Shown piece by piece: positions 16,887 to 25,418 of a DNA stretch of 64,000 nucleotides (positions within the stretch are counted from its first letter, which is position 1; every line of letters starts with the position of its first letter). The notes beneath the pieces were generated by a model. That model was not told the DNA's origin and made no database searches. It saw only the letters and a program-made list of their open reading frames with translations. Position numbers and translations under genes: made by a program. The stretch spans positions 62,001-126,000 of the forward strand of contig NZ_JBJYKD010000004.1 in assembly GCF_049310025.1 (NCBI RefSeq), given 5' to 3'. Source of the DNA: JBJYKD01 sp049310025 (GTDB lineage: Bacteria; Bacillota; Thermosediminibacteria; Thermosediminibacterales; Tepidanaerobacteraceae).

Positions 16887-16893
16887 GGTAATT

Positions 16894-17835
16894 TCATTCT
16901 TCAGGGAACAGCCCTTCTACGCTGAGATACCGCTCGCCGGTATCGGGAAGTATGGTGACGACCAGTTTTCCCGGTCCCAGTTCTTCGGCAATCTTTTGAG
17001 CCGCGAATACCGCCGCTCCAGAGGATATTCCCGCAAGGATCCCTTCTTTTGTAGAAAGCTTTTGAGCGGTTTCGAAAGCATCCTGGTTGCTTACGGTTAT
17101 TATCCTGTCGACGAGAGAAAGATCCAGCACTCCGGGGACAAAGCCCGCCCCGATACCCTGTATCTTGTGAGGGGAGGGTTTGCCTCCAGAAAGCACCGGT
17201 GATGCCGCAGGTTCTACAGCTACAATTTTAACTTGGGGGATTTCCTTTTTTAAAACCCTTGCAACACCGGTTATGGTGCCTCCGGTTCCCACGCCGGCCA
17301 CAAAAGCGTCGAGCCTGCCACCGGTCTGGCTCAGGATTTCGCGGGCCGTTGTCGCCTCGTGGATGGCGGGATTGGCGGGATTGTCAAATTGTTGGGGCAT
17401 AAAATAGTCCTTGTGCTTCTTCACCAGCTCCATCGCCCTGTCCACCGCGCCTTTCATCCCGAGCTCCGGTGGGGTGAGCACGAAATCCGCACCGTAGGCC
17501 TTAAACAGTTTCCGGCGCTCAATGCTCATAGAAGAAGGCATTACAAGAAGGAGCCGGTAACCCTTTACGGCGCAGACCATGGCAAGACCTATGCCCGTGT
17601 TACCGCTGGTGGGTTCAACCACTGTGTATCCAGGTTTGAGCAGACCTTTTTCTTCGGCGTCCCGTATCATGCTGTAAGCGATACGGTCTTTTACGCTGCC
17701 GCCGGGATTGAAAGATTCCAATTTCCCCGCTATGGTGGCACCACCCGGGGGTGACAGCCTCGAAAGTTTAACCATAGGAGTGGCACCTATCAGCTCAATT
17801 ACAGAGTTACAAATTCCGCTTATTTTGGCGGTCAT
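16894..17835 (-). CDS. cysK: Cysteine synthase CysK
   Basis: A 313-residue PLP enzyme that makes cysteine from O-acetylserine and sulfide. The PLP lysine is K49 (NPGGSVKDR), the substrate loop is PTSGNTGIG, and the PLP phosphate loop is GVGTGGTITG; PHKIQGIGAGF is the classical CysK segment. AAGGAGTTCTTGAT precedes the ATG. It lies 15 bp behind a tandem ThiF protein, suggesting the two share a sulfur-transfer role. Confidence 0.92.
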   Translation of the reverse strand: MTAKISGICNSVIELIGATPMVKLSRLSPPGGATIAGKLESFNPGGSVKDRIAYSMIRDAEEKGLLKPGYTVVEPTSGNTGIGLAMVCAVKGYRLLLVMPSSMSIERRKLFKAYGADFVLTPPELGMKGAVDRAMELVKKHKDYFMPQQFDNPANPAIHEATTAREILSQTGGRLDAFVAGVGTGGTITGVARVLKKEIPQVKIVAVEPAASPVLSGGKPSPHKIQGIGAGFVPGVLDLSLVDRIITVSNQDAFETAQKLSTKEGILAGISSGAAVFAAQKIAEELGPGKLVVTILPDTGERYLSVEGLFPEE

Positions 17836-17850
17836 ATCAAGAACTCCTTT

Positions 17851-19290
17851 CTATTGATCTGAACAATTGTACTCGTATTCTTTTAATTGTGTGATGGAAG
17901 GACGCCGGCCGCACAGTGGGCAGCTTTCATCTTTATTGAAACCGGCCGTCCGAAATTCCACGTCAAGAGCGTCATAAATTAGCAGACGGTTTTTTAGCAA
18001 CTTTCCCCTTTCGGTTATTATTTTTACCGTTTCCGCGGCCTGTATGAAGCCCATTACACCTGGTACGGGCCCCAGAATCCCGGCTTCGGAACATGAGGGA
18101 ACACTACCCGCCGGAGGCATTTCCGGGAAAACGCAGCGATAGCAGGGCCCATCGCCGGGGATTATGGTCATTCCCAGACCGTTAAAGCGCAATACTCCGG
18201 CTTCAACCAGGGGTTTTTTACCAAAAAAGCATGCGTCGTTCAGTAAAAAACGGGTGGGAAGATTATCCACCGCACTTACAACCACATCAAAATCGCGTAT
18301 GATATCCATGGCATTGGCCTCTGTAAAGCGGGTACCGTAAGTGATTGTATTTACACCCGGATTCAGCTTTTTCAAAAAATATTCGGCCGATTTTGCTTTG
18401 GGTGTCCCGATACGGCTGGTGGAGTGCAGTATCTGGCGGTTCAGGTTGCTTATTTCCACATTGTCGCTGTCCACAAGACCGAGGGTTCCCACTCCGGCTA
18501 AAGTCAACGCGTAGGCCGCGGGGGAACCAAGGCCACCTGTGCCGACTATAAGAACCTTCGATTGGGCAAGCTTTGATTTTTTATCGGCTTCAGGATGGGT
18601 TGGTGTATCGTATTCAGGAAATGCGCTTTCATACGTGTTTGTAAACTCCATGGATAACAGATCAAAACCCATGGGTATTTCCGGGGCTTTGCCCAGATTC
18701 AAACAGAGTTTTATCACCTCTATAGCCGCCAGAGCTCCCAGAAGGCAGCAAGAAAGAATGCCTCCCGCAGAAAAAAAATCTTTGACCGGCTTTTTACAAA
18801 GATTTTTACACGCATCCATGGTTATAGAGGTCCGCCCTTTAAAAACCCAGATCCAACCCTCCCAGGGCATTTGAAGGGCCACGACCGTGGGCGAACCAAT
18901 CCCGGTCGCTGTTATTGAAGAATTTTCCTCCAGCCAGTCGGCTATGAAGTCGGGTCCGCCCAGTATAACCCTGAAAAATGGCTCTCCGGCATTTTTATCG
19001 AGTGAGGGGCCAATTGATTTCGATGGTATATTTTCCACAAGAACATCCGGATTTAAATCTCTTAAATTCTCAAGTATCTCACCGGCGCCTTCTTCGCCCC
19101 GTTGAAAACCGCAGACTATATGCCCTATTCCCGATGCCGCAAGGTAATAAAGCAAAGGGGCGGTGGCCTCCGCCGTTTCCCCGAAAACCTGCACACCGCA
19201 CTCCAGCAACTTTTTTTGCCCTGCACCGCTAATTTCAGGCATAATAATGTGCCTCATGTACCGGTAGATTTGCTCTTTTGGCAGTATCAA
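17851..19290 (-). CDS. Tandem ThiF/MoeB (E1-like) adenylyltransferase: degenerate plus active domain
   Basis: A 479-residue protein, about twice the usual length. Residues 1-225 look like a worn ThiF domain: the opening RHIIMPEISGAGQKKL and the closing GGILSCCLLGALAAIEVIKL are kept, but the nucleotide loop GxGGLG is lost. Residues 240-460 form an intact domain: GTGGLGSP at 250-257, NLNRQ at 282-286, SAVDN at 339-343, zinc cysteines C383/C386 (CYRC) and C457/C460 (CPLC), and the likely catalytic C400 (PSCSEAG). Such enzymes adenylate the C-terminus of a ThiS/MoaD-like carrier. The start is TTG at 19290 after GGGGGGAGG. Cotranscription with cysK suggests thiocarboxylate-linked cysteine synthesis, but no carrier gene is in the window. 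Confidence 0.85.
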   Translation of the reverse strand: MILPKEQIYRYMRHIIMPEISGAGQKKLLECGVQVFGETAEATAPLLYYLAASGIGHIVCGFQRGEEGAGEILENLRDLNPDVLVENIPSKSIGPSLDKNAGEPFFRVILGGPDFIADWLEENSSITATGIGSPTVVALQMPWEGWIWVFKGRTSITMDACKNLCKKPVKDFFSAGGILSCCLLGALAAIEVIKLCLNLGKAPEIPMGFDLLSMEFTNTYESAFPEYDTPTHPEADKKSKLAQSKVLIVGTGGLGSPAAYALTLAGVGTLGLVDSDNVEISNLNRQILHSTSRIGTPKAKSAEYFLKKLNPGVNTITYGTRFTEANAMDIIRDFDVVVSAVDNLPTRFLLNDACFFGKKPLVEAGVLRFNGLGMTIIPGDGPCYRCVFPEMPPAGSVPSCSEAGILGPVPGVMGFIQAAETVKIITERGKLLKNRLLIYDALDVEFRTAGFNKDESCPLCGRRPSITQLKEYEYNCSDQ

Positions 19291-19436
19291 CGGTCCTCCC
19301 CCCGCAAAAATGATCCCATATTCACGTATGTAGATAGATTTACTTTACATTATTTTATACCCGGCAGCTGAATTGTGTCAATTTAAAATTTTTATCCCCA
19401 AATCACGGAATAACTATACGGCAGATCAGGAGAATC

Positions 19437-19465
19437 TTGACTGCGAGGAAAAAATGATGTAAACT
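19437..19465 (+). promoter_or_regulatory. SigA-type promoter of the CopZ-like gene
   Basis: TTGACT at 19437-19442 and TAAACT at 19460-19465 are 17 bases apart. The start of transcription would fall in the CsoR-like operator, giving a leader of about 140 bases. Confidence 0.6.
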
Positions 19466-19469
19466 AATT

Positions 19470-19486
19470 ATACCCCCATGGAGTAT
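19470..19486. promoter_or_regulatory. CsoR-like operator
   Basis: ATACCCCCATGGAGTAT, 17 bp, an ATACC...(G)GTAT-type element with C/G-rich core. It starts four bases after the -10 box, exactly as the element at 448-464 does. This copied geometry supports both sites. Confidence 0.55.
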
Positions 19487-19611
19487 AGGCGCCTCTGGTT
19501 CAAAAATTGTATTGCAGGCTCTTCAGGGTATTTTTAAATTTCCCGCGGGGGATTATATAAATACAGGAATCTATTTAATTTAGACCCATGATTATTGCAG
19601 GAGGAATGAAA

Positions 19612-19848
19612 ATGTCACATTGCAATTGTGGTCCGGTAAGGTCCGATGTAACATTAAATGTTTCCGGGATGTCGTGCGCACACTGCAAAAAGGCCATAGA
19701 GACTTCGGTAAGCATCCTGCCTGGAGTTTCGAAAGTGGAAGCCCACGTTCAAGACGGTAAGGTGGATATATCCTTTGATCCTTCCAGAGTCAGCCTGGAG
19801 GACATCAAAAAGGCCATCGAGGATGCTGGGTATGACGTGCAGGATTGA
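19612..19848 (+). CDS. Heavy-metal-associated (HMA) domain protein, CopZ-like copper chaperone
   Basis: A 78-residue cytoplasmic protein with one ferredoxin-like HMA domain: metal motif GMSCAHC with C22 and C25, then the usual LPGVSKVEAHVQDGKVDISFD strand pattern. Two extra cysteines, C4 and C6, sit in an N-terminal tail. CopZ proteins carry Cu(I) to transport ATPases. ATG 19612 follows GGAGG at seven bases; ATG 19606 is too near that site. A CsoR-like operator upstream supports copper control. No copper ATPase is adjacent. Confidence 0.85.
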   Translation: MSHCNCGPVRSDVTLNVSGMSCAHCKKAIETSVSILPGVSKVEAHVQDGKVDISFDPSRVSLEDIKKAIEDAGYDVQD

Positions 19849-19897
19849 ATGGCTTTGAAGCTTTTGGACTGAATTTTGTTCCAGAGGTGGAAAAATC

Positions 19898-20089
19898 ATG
19901 GAAAAAGGCTCTGATAAAGAGGTGAGCGGAGAGGAGAACCGGCGAGGCAGCAGGAGAAGGGAAGAAAAGGGGAGCCTTTTAAAAGGTTTTTTTCAAAGCG
20001 GTGAAAATTGCGTCCCGAATCTGAGCGCAAAATCAGAAGAACTGGCGGGGATACTTGAGAGGGAGGCGCATGAAAAGAAAAAGGGATAG
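19898..20089 (+). CDS. Small charged hypothetical protein downstream of the copper chaperone
   Basis: A 63-residue protein I do not recognise. It is very rich in Glu, Arg and Lys, with a stretch SRRREEKGSLLKGFFQSGENCVPNL in the middle and a single Cys. No membrane segment. GAGGTGGAAAAATC precedes the ATG, so translation is believable. It lies 49 bp after the CopZ-like gene with no terminator between, so it may share the copper-linked transcript. Confidence 0.55.
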   Translation: MEKGSDKEVSGEENRRGSRRREEKGSLLKGFFQSGENCVPNLSAKSEELAGILEREAHEKKKG

Positions 20090-20392
20090 ATCTAAAGATT
20101 AGACAAATGCACATTTCTGATGAGATATTTTCAGATATGCAGAATGAATGCTATTTATGTTTATGAAAGATTTTATGAGGTTATGATTCAAACAAAATTT
20201 GTTCAATCCTTCCCTTGTGTTACAACCTCATAAAGTCTTTTTTTATTGGTTGAATTTACCCCCGAATTGACCCCGAAAACAAACGGTTCTGCAACAGTCG
20301 ACCACAAATAGCAGCACCGTCAGGGGGTCGGCTCTAAAGTGAAGGGTGGGAAAAGGGCATCAAAAGCCTTCAGCATTAGGGATTTTTACCAC
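20090..20392. other. Intergenic region of about 300 bp
   Basis: Holds the long hairpin at 20167-20244 and, at its right end, the start of a promoter. The stretch 20260-20390 shows no ORF with a ribosome site, and I recognise no riboswitch, tRNA or repeat in it. Confidence 0.5.
20167..20244 (+). terminator. Long-loop hairpin terminator
   Basis: AAGATTTTATGAGGTT at 20167-20182 pairs with AACCTCATAAAGTCTT at 20224-20239 (15 of 16 pairs, one G-T) and a T run follows. The loop is about 40 bases, long for a simple terminator; the element could also be a remnant of a small inverted-repeat element. Confidence 0.6.
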
Positions 20393-20421
20393 TTGTCTTG
20401 GTTGGAATAAAATGTTACACT
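20393..20421 (+). promoter_or_regulatory. SigA-type promoter before the NusG-II gene
   Basis: TTGTCT at 20393-20398 and TACACT at 20416-20421 with a 17-base spacer, about 30 bases before the start codon. Confidence 0.55.
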
Positions 20422-20452
20422 AAGCTTAGATTGTAGCAGGCAGGGATTTTTT

Positions 20453-20836
20453 ATGCTTACAAAAGGCGACAGAATTTTGATAGCATTTATTTTGTTGAGC
20501 GCGTTTTTGATTTTTGCGGGATTTCACGTATACGGGTTCTCCGGAAGCAAAACCTATGCAATCATAGAGATTAACGGCCAGCCTTATCAAAAGATTTCGT
20601 TGGGTGAAAACGGGCCCAGACTCCGGGTCAAAGTCCCCGTGCCTCTGGGGGAAAACATTGTGGAGGTCGACAGGAATCGGGTGAGGATGATGTATGCGGA
20701 CTGTCCTGACAAGGATTGCGTGAGGCAGGGGTGGATCAGCCGCCCGGGTCAGATGCTTGTATGCCTTCCAAACCGAATGGTGGTAAAAATTGAGAGTGAC
20801 AGAGGAACACGAAACCCTGATATGATAAGTTTTTAA
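20453..20836 (+). CDS. NusG domain II-containing membrane-anchored protein
   Basis: A 127-residue protein. A signal-anchor helix covers residues 8-28; the rest is a beta-rich domain with the pair C103/C108 region reading YADCPDKDCVRQGWI, typical of the NusG_II family. It is predicted to face outward. It precedes a Gx-transporter gene, a pairing that recurs in Clostridia. Function is unknown; a redox or quinone link has been suggested from context in such clusters but is not shown here. Confidence 0.82.
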   Translation: MLTKGDRILIAFILLSAFLIFAGFHVYGFSGSKTYAIIEINGQPYQKISLGENGPRLRVKVPVPLGENIVEVDRNRVRMMYADCPDKDCVRQGWISRPGQMLVCLPNRMVVKIESDRGTRNPDMISF

Positions 20837-20885
20837 AACAACCATATCGTGGAAGGCATTCCGTTTTTACTGTATGGAAGGATGA

Positions 20886-21446
20886 ATGAGATTGGAACGC
20901 TACCACAAAATGGTATACCTTTCGCTCCTGGTAACATTTGGTATAGTGCTGCACATCATCGAAAACATGATACCGGTGCCATTTCCCGTGCCGGGGGCCA
21001 AGATTGGTCTGGCTAATATTATTTCGCTTTTGGCCATAGTGCTCTATGGGTGGAAAGAGGGTCTAACGGTTAATATCCTTCGCTGCATAATAGGGTCATT
21101 CCTGGTAGGTTCCATGTCAAGCCTGCTGTACAGTCTTGCGGGAGCTGTATCGAGCACTCTGATGATGGCGCTGATTTACGAATACTTCAAAAACACCTTT
21201 AGTCTTGCCGGAATAAGCATAATTGGAGGAATAACTCATAATATAGCTCAGATTACTGTTGCAAGCATTATGCTCTCTACTTTCGGACTTTACGTCTACC
21301 TGCCCTTTTTAATGATTGTAGGCCTGTTCACCGGATTTTTTACCGGCATCGCGGCCATTTTCATAAGACACAATCTTTTTGCTACTCTAATGAAATTTGA
21401 AATACCGGGGGAGGAGAGGAAGTATAATGAAACGAAATTATCGTAG
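20886..21446 (+). CDS. Gx transporter family protein (heptaprenyl diphosphate synthase component I-like)
   Basis: A 186-residue membrane protein with about five hydrophobic segments. Landmarks are IPVPFPVPGAKIGLANIISL near residue 30 and SLLYSLAGAVSS near 78. The family is annotated as Gx transporter or, historically, component I of heptaprenyl diphosphate synthase. It overlaps the next small gene, so both are coupled. Confidence 0.82.
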   Translation: MRLERYHKMVYLSLLVTFGIVLHIIENMIPVPFPVPGAKIGLANIISLLAIVLYGWKEGLTVNILRCIIGSFLVGSMSSLLYSLAGAVSSTLMMALIYEYFKNTFSLAGISIIGGITHNIAQITVASIMLSTFGLYVYLPFLMIVGLFTGFFTGIAAIFIRHNLFATLMKFEIPGEERKYNETKLS

Positions 21447-21675
21447 CCCTGCTCTGCTGGTTATAATATTACTGGTGGGTCTGGTTCTCGGGGGTGTTTT
21501 GGGCGAGGTTATGGGAAAGTATATACCGATTCTAGCCTACGGCAAGAGTATAGGTCTTTCTACAACAAAGCTGGACCTCGGCATAGCCTCTTTAACCTTT
21601 GGCTTTAACGTCAACCTCAACCTGGCGGGCGCCATAGGTCTTATTGCTGCCATCCTGCTGTACCAGAAGATGTAA
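21427..21675 (+). CDS. DUF4321-type small membrane protein
   Basis: An 82-residue protein with a hydrophobic N-terminal helix (LLVIILLVGLVLGGVLGEVMG) and a C-terminal one (LAGAIGLIAAILLYQKM), separated by a beta-type segment TTKLDLGIASLTFGF. This is the DUF4321 pattern, widely found beside maf-radC-mreB in Clostridia. GGGGAGGAGAGGAAG precedes ATG 21427. Function unknown. Confidence 0.78.
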   Translation: MKRNYRSPALLVIILLVGLVLGGVLGEVMGKYIPILAYGKSIGLSTTKLDLGIASLTFGFNVNLNLAGAIGLIAAILLYQKM

Positions 21676-21691
21676 ACGGGGGAATTAAAAA

Positions 21692-22270
21692 ATGTCAAAG
21701 CGACTGATTCTGGCTTCGGCTTCACCAAGAAGGCGGCAACTTTTAGCCCAACTGGGTCTTGAGTTTTCCGTAGAACCCAGCAATCACAGCGAAAATCTGG
21801 TGGAAAACCTGGCTCCCGGCCCCCTGGCGGTATCTCTGGCTGAACAAAAGGCGAAAGCTGTAGCCCGGCGGCACAGGGAAGGCATTATCATCGGAGCCGA
21901 CACCATAGTCGCCATCGGCGAAAAAGTGCTGGGTAAACCCGCAAATGCGGAAGATGCCGTAAAAATGCTCACCCGCTTGAGCGGCCGGTGGCATTCCGTT
22001 TTCACGGGACTTGTCCTGATCGAGGCGGAGACAAACCGCCAGCTGAGGGGTTATGAAGAAAGCAGGGTAAAGTTTAAAGTCCTGTCCGAAAAAGAAATAA
22101 AAAACTACATCAAAACCGGTGAGGTGTGGGACAAGGCCGGGGCATATGCGATTCAGGGCATGGGAGCGCTGTTTGTTGAGAAAATAGAAGGATGCTATTA
22201 TAATATAGTTGGATTGCCTTTGTATAAATTAAGTACCATGCTGAAGGAATTTGGCATGGAAATACTGTGA
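21692..22270 (+). CDS. maf: Maf-family nucleoside triphosphate pyrophosphatase
   Basis: A 192-residue house-cleaning pyrophosphatase that acts on dTTP/UTP or modified nucleotides. The opening LILASASPRRRQLL and the GADTIVAIGEKVLGKP motif (about residues 70-85) are diagnostic. It precedes radC and mreB, the order of Bacillus. Confidence 0.93.
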   Translation: MSKRLILASASPRRRQLLAQLGLEFSVEPSNHSENLVENLAPGPLAVSLAEQKAKAVARRHREGIIIGADTIVAIGEKVLGKPANAEDAVKMLTRLSGRWHSVFTGLVLIEAETNRQLRGYEESRVKFKVLSEKEIKNYIKTGEVWDKAGAYAIQGMGALFVEKIEGCYYNIVGLPLYKLSTMLKEFGMEIL

Positions 22271-22287
22271 CACAGGAGGAAGTTTTT

Positions 22288-22989
22288 TTGGGTAAAAGAG
22301 CGGCTCTAACCATCAAGGATTTGCCAAAGGAAGACAGGCCGAGAGAACGCCTTCAAAGATATGGAGCTCAGGTTTTAAGCGATGCGGAACTGCTGGCTTT
22401 GTTGATAAGGACCGGTACTCCCGCCGAGTCTGCCCTGGTGCTGGCTCAGAGGGTCTTAAAGGGAGACGGGGGGAAAACGGGCCTTGCTTTTGTGGCTGAT
22501 GCCAGCATCGAAGAACTTTCTAAAATAAAGGGTATCGGCCTGGCAAAATCGGTTCAGTTAAAAGCGGCCGTAGAGCTCGGGCGCCGGATATATTCGTACG
22601 CTAAAAAAGACATTGTAGCTATCAACACACCTCATGATGTCAAAAACCTCTTGATGGAAGAAATGAGGTTTCTGGAAAAAGAACATTTTAAAGTTATATT
22701 GTTGAATATAAAAAATCACGTGATTTCCGTTGAGGATATATCCATAGGCAGCCTTAATTCCTCTATCGTGCACCCGAGAGAGGTTTTCAAGCCGGCTATA
22801 AAAAGGAGCAGCGCTTCAATTATACTGGCCCATAACCATCCAAGTGGTGATCCCACACCCAGCAGAGAAGATATAGACATAACGAGAAGGCTTTGTGAAG
22901 CCGGCAAGATTCTTGGTATAGAAGTAATAGACCACGTCATCATAGGAAATGGAAGTTTTGTTAGCCTCAAAGAGAAAGGAGTAATATAA
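22288..22989 (+). CDS. radC: RadC-family JAMM protein
   Basis: A 233-residue protein. A helix-hairpin-helix part (IKGIGLAKSVQLKAA) is followed by a JAMM metalloprotease-like domain with HxHx7D in ILAHNHPSGDPTPSREDID. The TTG at 22288 is preferred because AGGAGG lies eight bases upstream; an in-frame GTG at 22267 overlaps the maf stop. The role in repair is historical; the biochemical function is unsettled. Confidence 0.9.
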   Translation: MGKRAALTIKDLPKEDRPRERLQRYGAQVLSDAELLALLIRTGTPAESALVLAQRVLKGDGGKTGLAFVADASIEELSKIKGIGLAKSVQLKAAVELGRRIYSYAKKDIVAINTPHDVKNLLMEEMRFLEKEHFKVILLNIKNHVISVEDISIGSLNSSIVHPREVFKPAIKRSSASIILAHNHPSGDPTPSREDIDITRRLCEAGKILGIEVIDHVIIGNGSFVSLKEKGVI

Positions 22990-22992
22990 TTC

Positions 22993-24027
22993 ATGGTTTC
23001 ATTTTTCAAAATGCTGTCTAAAGATATGGGCATTGATCTCGGAACGGCAAACACTTTGGTCCACGTAAGGGGAAAAGGCATTGTACTGAGAGAACCTTCG
23101 GTGGTGGCCATTCAAAGGGATACCGGAGCGATCCTGGCTGTGGGTGAAGAGGCCAAGCAAATGATAGGCCGCACTCCGGGTAATATCATTGCCATCCGTC
23201 CGATGAAGGACGGAGTGATAGCAGATTTTGACGTGACTCAAAGCATGTTGAAATATTTCATTTCCAGGGCTTTAAAGAGCAGGACCTTTGTTAAACCGAG
23301 GGTGGTGGTAGGCATACCGTCAGGGGTTACGGAGGTGGAAAAGCGGGCTGTCATTGATGCCACCCTCCAGGCCGGCGCCAGAGAGGCATATTTAATTGAA
23401 GAACCCATGGCGGCCGCCATAGGGGCCGGGCTGGAAGTTCATGAACCCACCGGCAATATGGTGGTCGATATAGGCGGGGGAACTACAGAGGTCGCCATCA
23501 TATCCCTGGGAGGTATTGTCACCAGCAAGTCCATCCGCATTGGCGGTGATGAGATGGACGAGTCCATTGTCTATTACATTAAAAAAGAATACAATCTTAT
23601 GATTGGCGAGCGCACCGCGGAAGAGATTAAAATGACCATAGGTTCAGCTTCTCCGCTGCCGCAAGAGCAATCCATGGATGTAAGGGGCAGGGACCTGGTG
23701 ACGGGGCTTCCCAAAACCATAAAAGTAACTTCGGAAGAGATTCGTGAAGCCCTGGCGGAACCGGTTAACAGCATAATAGAGGCCATAAAGGTTACCCTGG
23801 AAAAAACCCCGCCGGAATTGGCAGCGGACATCATGGACCGCGGCATAGTCATGACCGGTGGGGGCTCTCTTCTGTCGGGCCTGGACAAAAGAGTGAACCA
23901 GGAAACGGGGATGCCCGTCCATGTAGCCGAAGATACTCTGGACTGCGTGGCTTTAGGCACCGGCAAGGTTTTAGAGGAGCTGGACCGCTTGAGGCGGGTT
24001 TTGATTTCGCCTAAAAAAGTCGGTTAA
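22993..24027 (+). CDS. mreB: Rod shape-determining actin homologue MreB
   Basis: A 344-residue actin-like ATPase that guides wall synthesis along the cylinder. Phosphate-1 motif GIDLGTANTLVHV (from about residue 13), phosphate-2 VDIGGGTTEVAIISLGG and adenosine motif VMTGGGSLLSGL are present. It is followed by mreC and mreD in one operon. AAGGAG is 11 bases before the ATG. Confidence 0.96.
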   Translation: MVSFFKMLSKDMGIDLGTANTLVHVRGKGIVLREPSVVAIQRDTGAILAVGEEAKQMIGRTPGNIIAIRPMKDGVIADFDVTQSMLKYFISRALKSRTFVKPRVVVGIPSGVTEVEKRAVIDATLQAGAREAYLIEEPMAAAIGAGLEVHEPTGNMVVDIGGGTTEVAIISLGGIVTSKSIRIGGDEMDESIVYYIKKEYNLMIGERTAEEIKMTIGSASPLPQEQSMDVRGRDLVTGLPKTIKVTSEEIREALAEPVNSIIEAIKVTLEKTPPELAADIMDRGIVMTGGGSLLSGLDKRVNQETGMPVHVAEDTLDCVALGTGKVLEELDRLRRVLISPKKVG

Positions 24028-24041
24028 AGGACGTGGTTTTT

Positions 24042-24890
24042 TTGCGGCGTCTTTTTAAGAACAGGAGATGGTGGCTGCTGTTCTCGGTTTTGACCGCTCT
24101 GGTAATACTCATAAATGTTACTTCGCAAAACCACAGCGCTTTCAACAGGATAAGCGCCCCGGTTATAGCCGTATTGAGTCCTGTTCAAAAAGTTTTGTCA
24201 AATGTGAGTTTCGCCATTAAGGGTGGGCTTGACTCCATACCGCAATTTTTTTCATTGAAAAAGGAAAATGAAAGGCTAAAAAAGCAGGTGGCTGAACTTG
24301 CTCAGTACAGGCAGAGATTTCTGGAATATCAGCAGGAAAATGCAAATTTGCGAAACATGCTTGGGTTGAAACAGCGCAGCTTCCAGTATGACCTCGAAGC
24401 GGCGGAAGTTATAGGCAGGGACCCGGGCAACTGGTTCAACGTGATTTTAATAGATAAGGGAACAGGGAACGGTATAGAAAAAGACATGGCGGTAATTACT
24501 GATAAGGGTCTGGTGGGGTATACCATCGATGTGGGTAAAAATTACGCCAAAGTACTTCTCATAACCGACGGACGGAGTTCGGTAAGCGCCATGATCCAGA
24601 GAACCAGGGATAACGGCATTTTGAAGGGCACCATAGATCCCGCTCCCCGGGGATATGTCAAAATGGTGTTTTTACCTCAGGATGCCAATCTCCTCAAGGG
24701 GGATGTGGTGATATCTTCCGGGCTTGGAGGAATAATACCCAAAGGAATCGTAATAGGCGAGATAGTAGAAGCCGATAAGGAACCCTATGATCTTATGCAA
24801 TATGCCATAGTGAAGCCTGCAGTAGATTTCCAAAAACTGGAGCAGGTCTTTGTGATAAAGAACAGGGGAATCATCCGGGAGGGGAATTGA
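24042..24890 (+). CDS. mreC: Rod shape-determining protein MreC
   Basis: A 282-residue bitopic protein: one TM at about residues 9-28, a coiled coil (LKKENERLKKQVAELAQ), then the beta-rich MreC domain facing outward. TTG at 24042 is preferred because AAAGGA lies ten bases upstream; GTG at 24033 is too near. It scaffolds PBP2 and RodA on the outside. Confidence 0.92.
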   Translation: MRRLFKNRRWWLLFSVLTALVILINVTSQNHSAFNRISAPVIAVLSPVQKVLSNVSFAIKGGLDSIPQFFSLKKENERLKKQVAELAQYRQRFLEYQQENANLRNMLGLKQRSFQYDLEAAEVIGRDPGNWFNVILIDKGTGNGIEKDMAVITDKGLVGYTIDVGKNYAKVLLITDGRSSVSAMIQRTRDNGILKGTIDPAPRGYVKMVFLPQDANLLKGDVVISSGLGGIIPKGIVIGEIVEADKEPYDLMQYAIVKPAVDFQKLEQVFVIKNRGIIREGN

Positions 24891-24892
24891 CC

Positions 24893-25396
24893 ATGAGGGT
24901 GATGTCGTACGCTCTTATTGTAATTCTGCTCATTATTTTGCAATCTACTGTCATGGCTTTTTTCCAAATAGGGGGAATCCGGCCGGATTTACCGCTGGTT
25001 TTTATTTTATGCGTAGCTCTGGTAAAAGGAGAATATCCAGGAGCGTTTTTTGGATTGGTAAGCGGATTGCTTGAAGATATAATATATGGAAGGTTTTTAG
25101 GGTTCAACGCCCTGGTTAAATTTCTCACCGGTTATATTGCAGGATACGGGTCTCGCGATATATACAAAGGCCCGGCTATTATAACCATGGGCCTCACTTT
25201 TCTGGGTTCCTTTATTTATAACCTCATTTTCATGTTAATCAGCACTTTTCTCGGCCAGATTAATCAGCCATGGAATTTTTTTATGCCGGTCGTATTTCCG
25301 ACGGCCCTTTTTAATATGTTAATTTCGCCCTTTATATATCATTTGGTTGTCAAGTTGGAACGCTTTTTTGACTATTATTTCAATATAAAATATTAA
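24893..25396 (+). CDS. mreD: Rod shape-determining protein MreD
   Basis: A 167-residue integral membrane protein with about five hydrophobic helices and few charged loops (RPDLPLVFILCVALVKGEYPGAFFGL in the middle). GGGAGGGGAATTGACC precedes the ATG. Assignment rests on size, topology and place after mreC. Confidence 0.87.
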   Translation: MRVMSYALIVILLIILQSTVMAFFQIGGIRPDLPLVFILCVALVKGEYPGAFFGLVSGLLEDIIYGRFLGFNALVKFLTGYIAGYGSRDIYKGPAIITMGLTFLGSFIYNLIFMLISTFLGQINQPWNFFMPVVFPTALFNMLISPFIYHLVVKLERFFDYYFNIKY

Positions 25397-25418
25397 TCTC
25401 TGTCTTGAGGGGATTATC

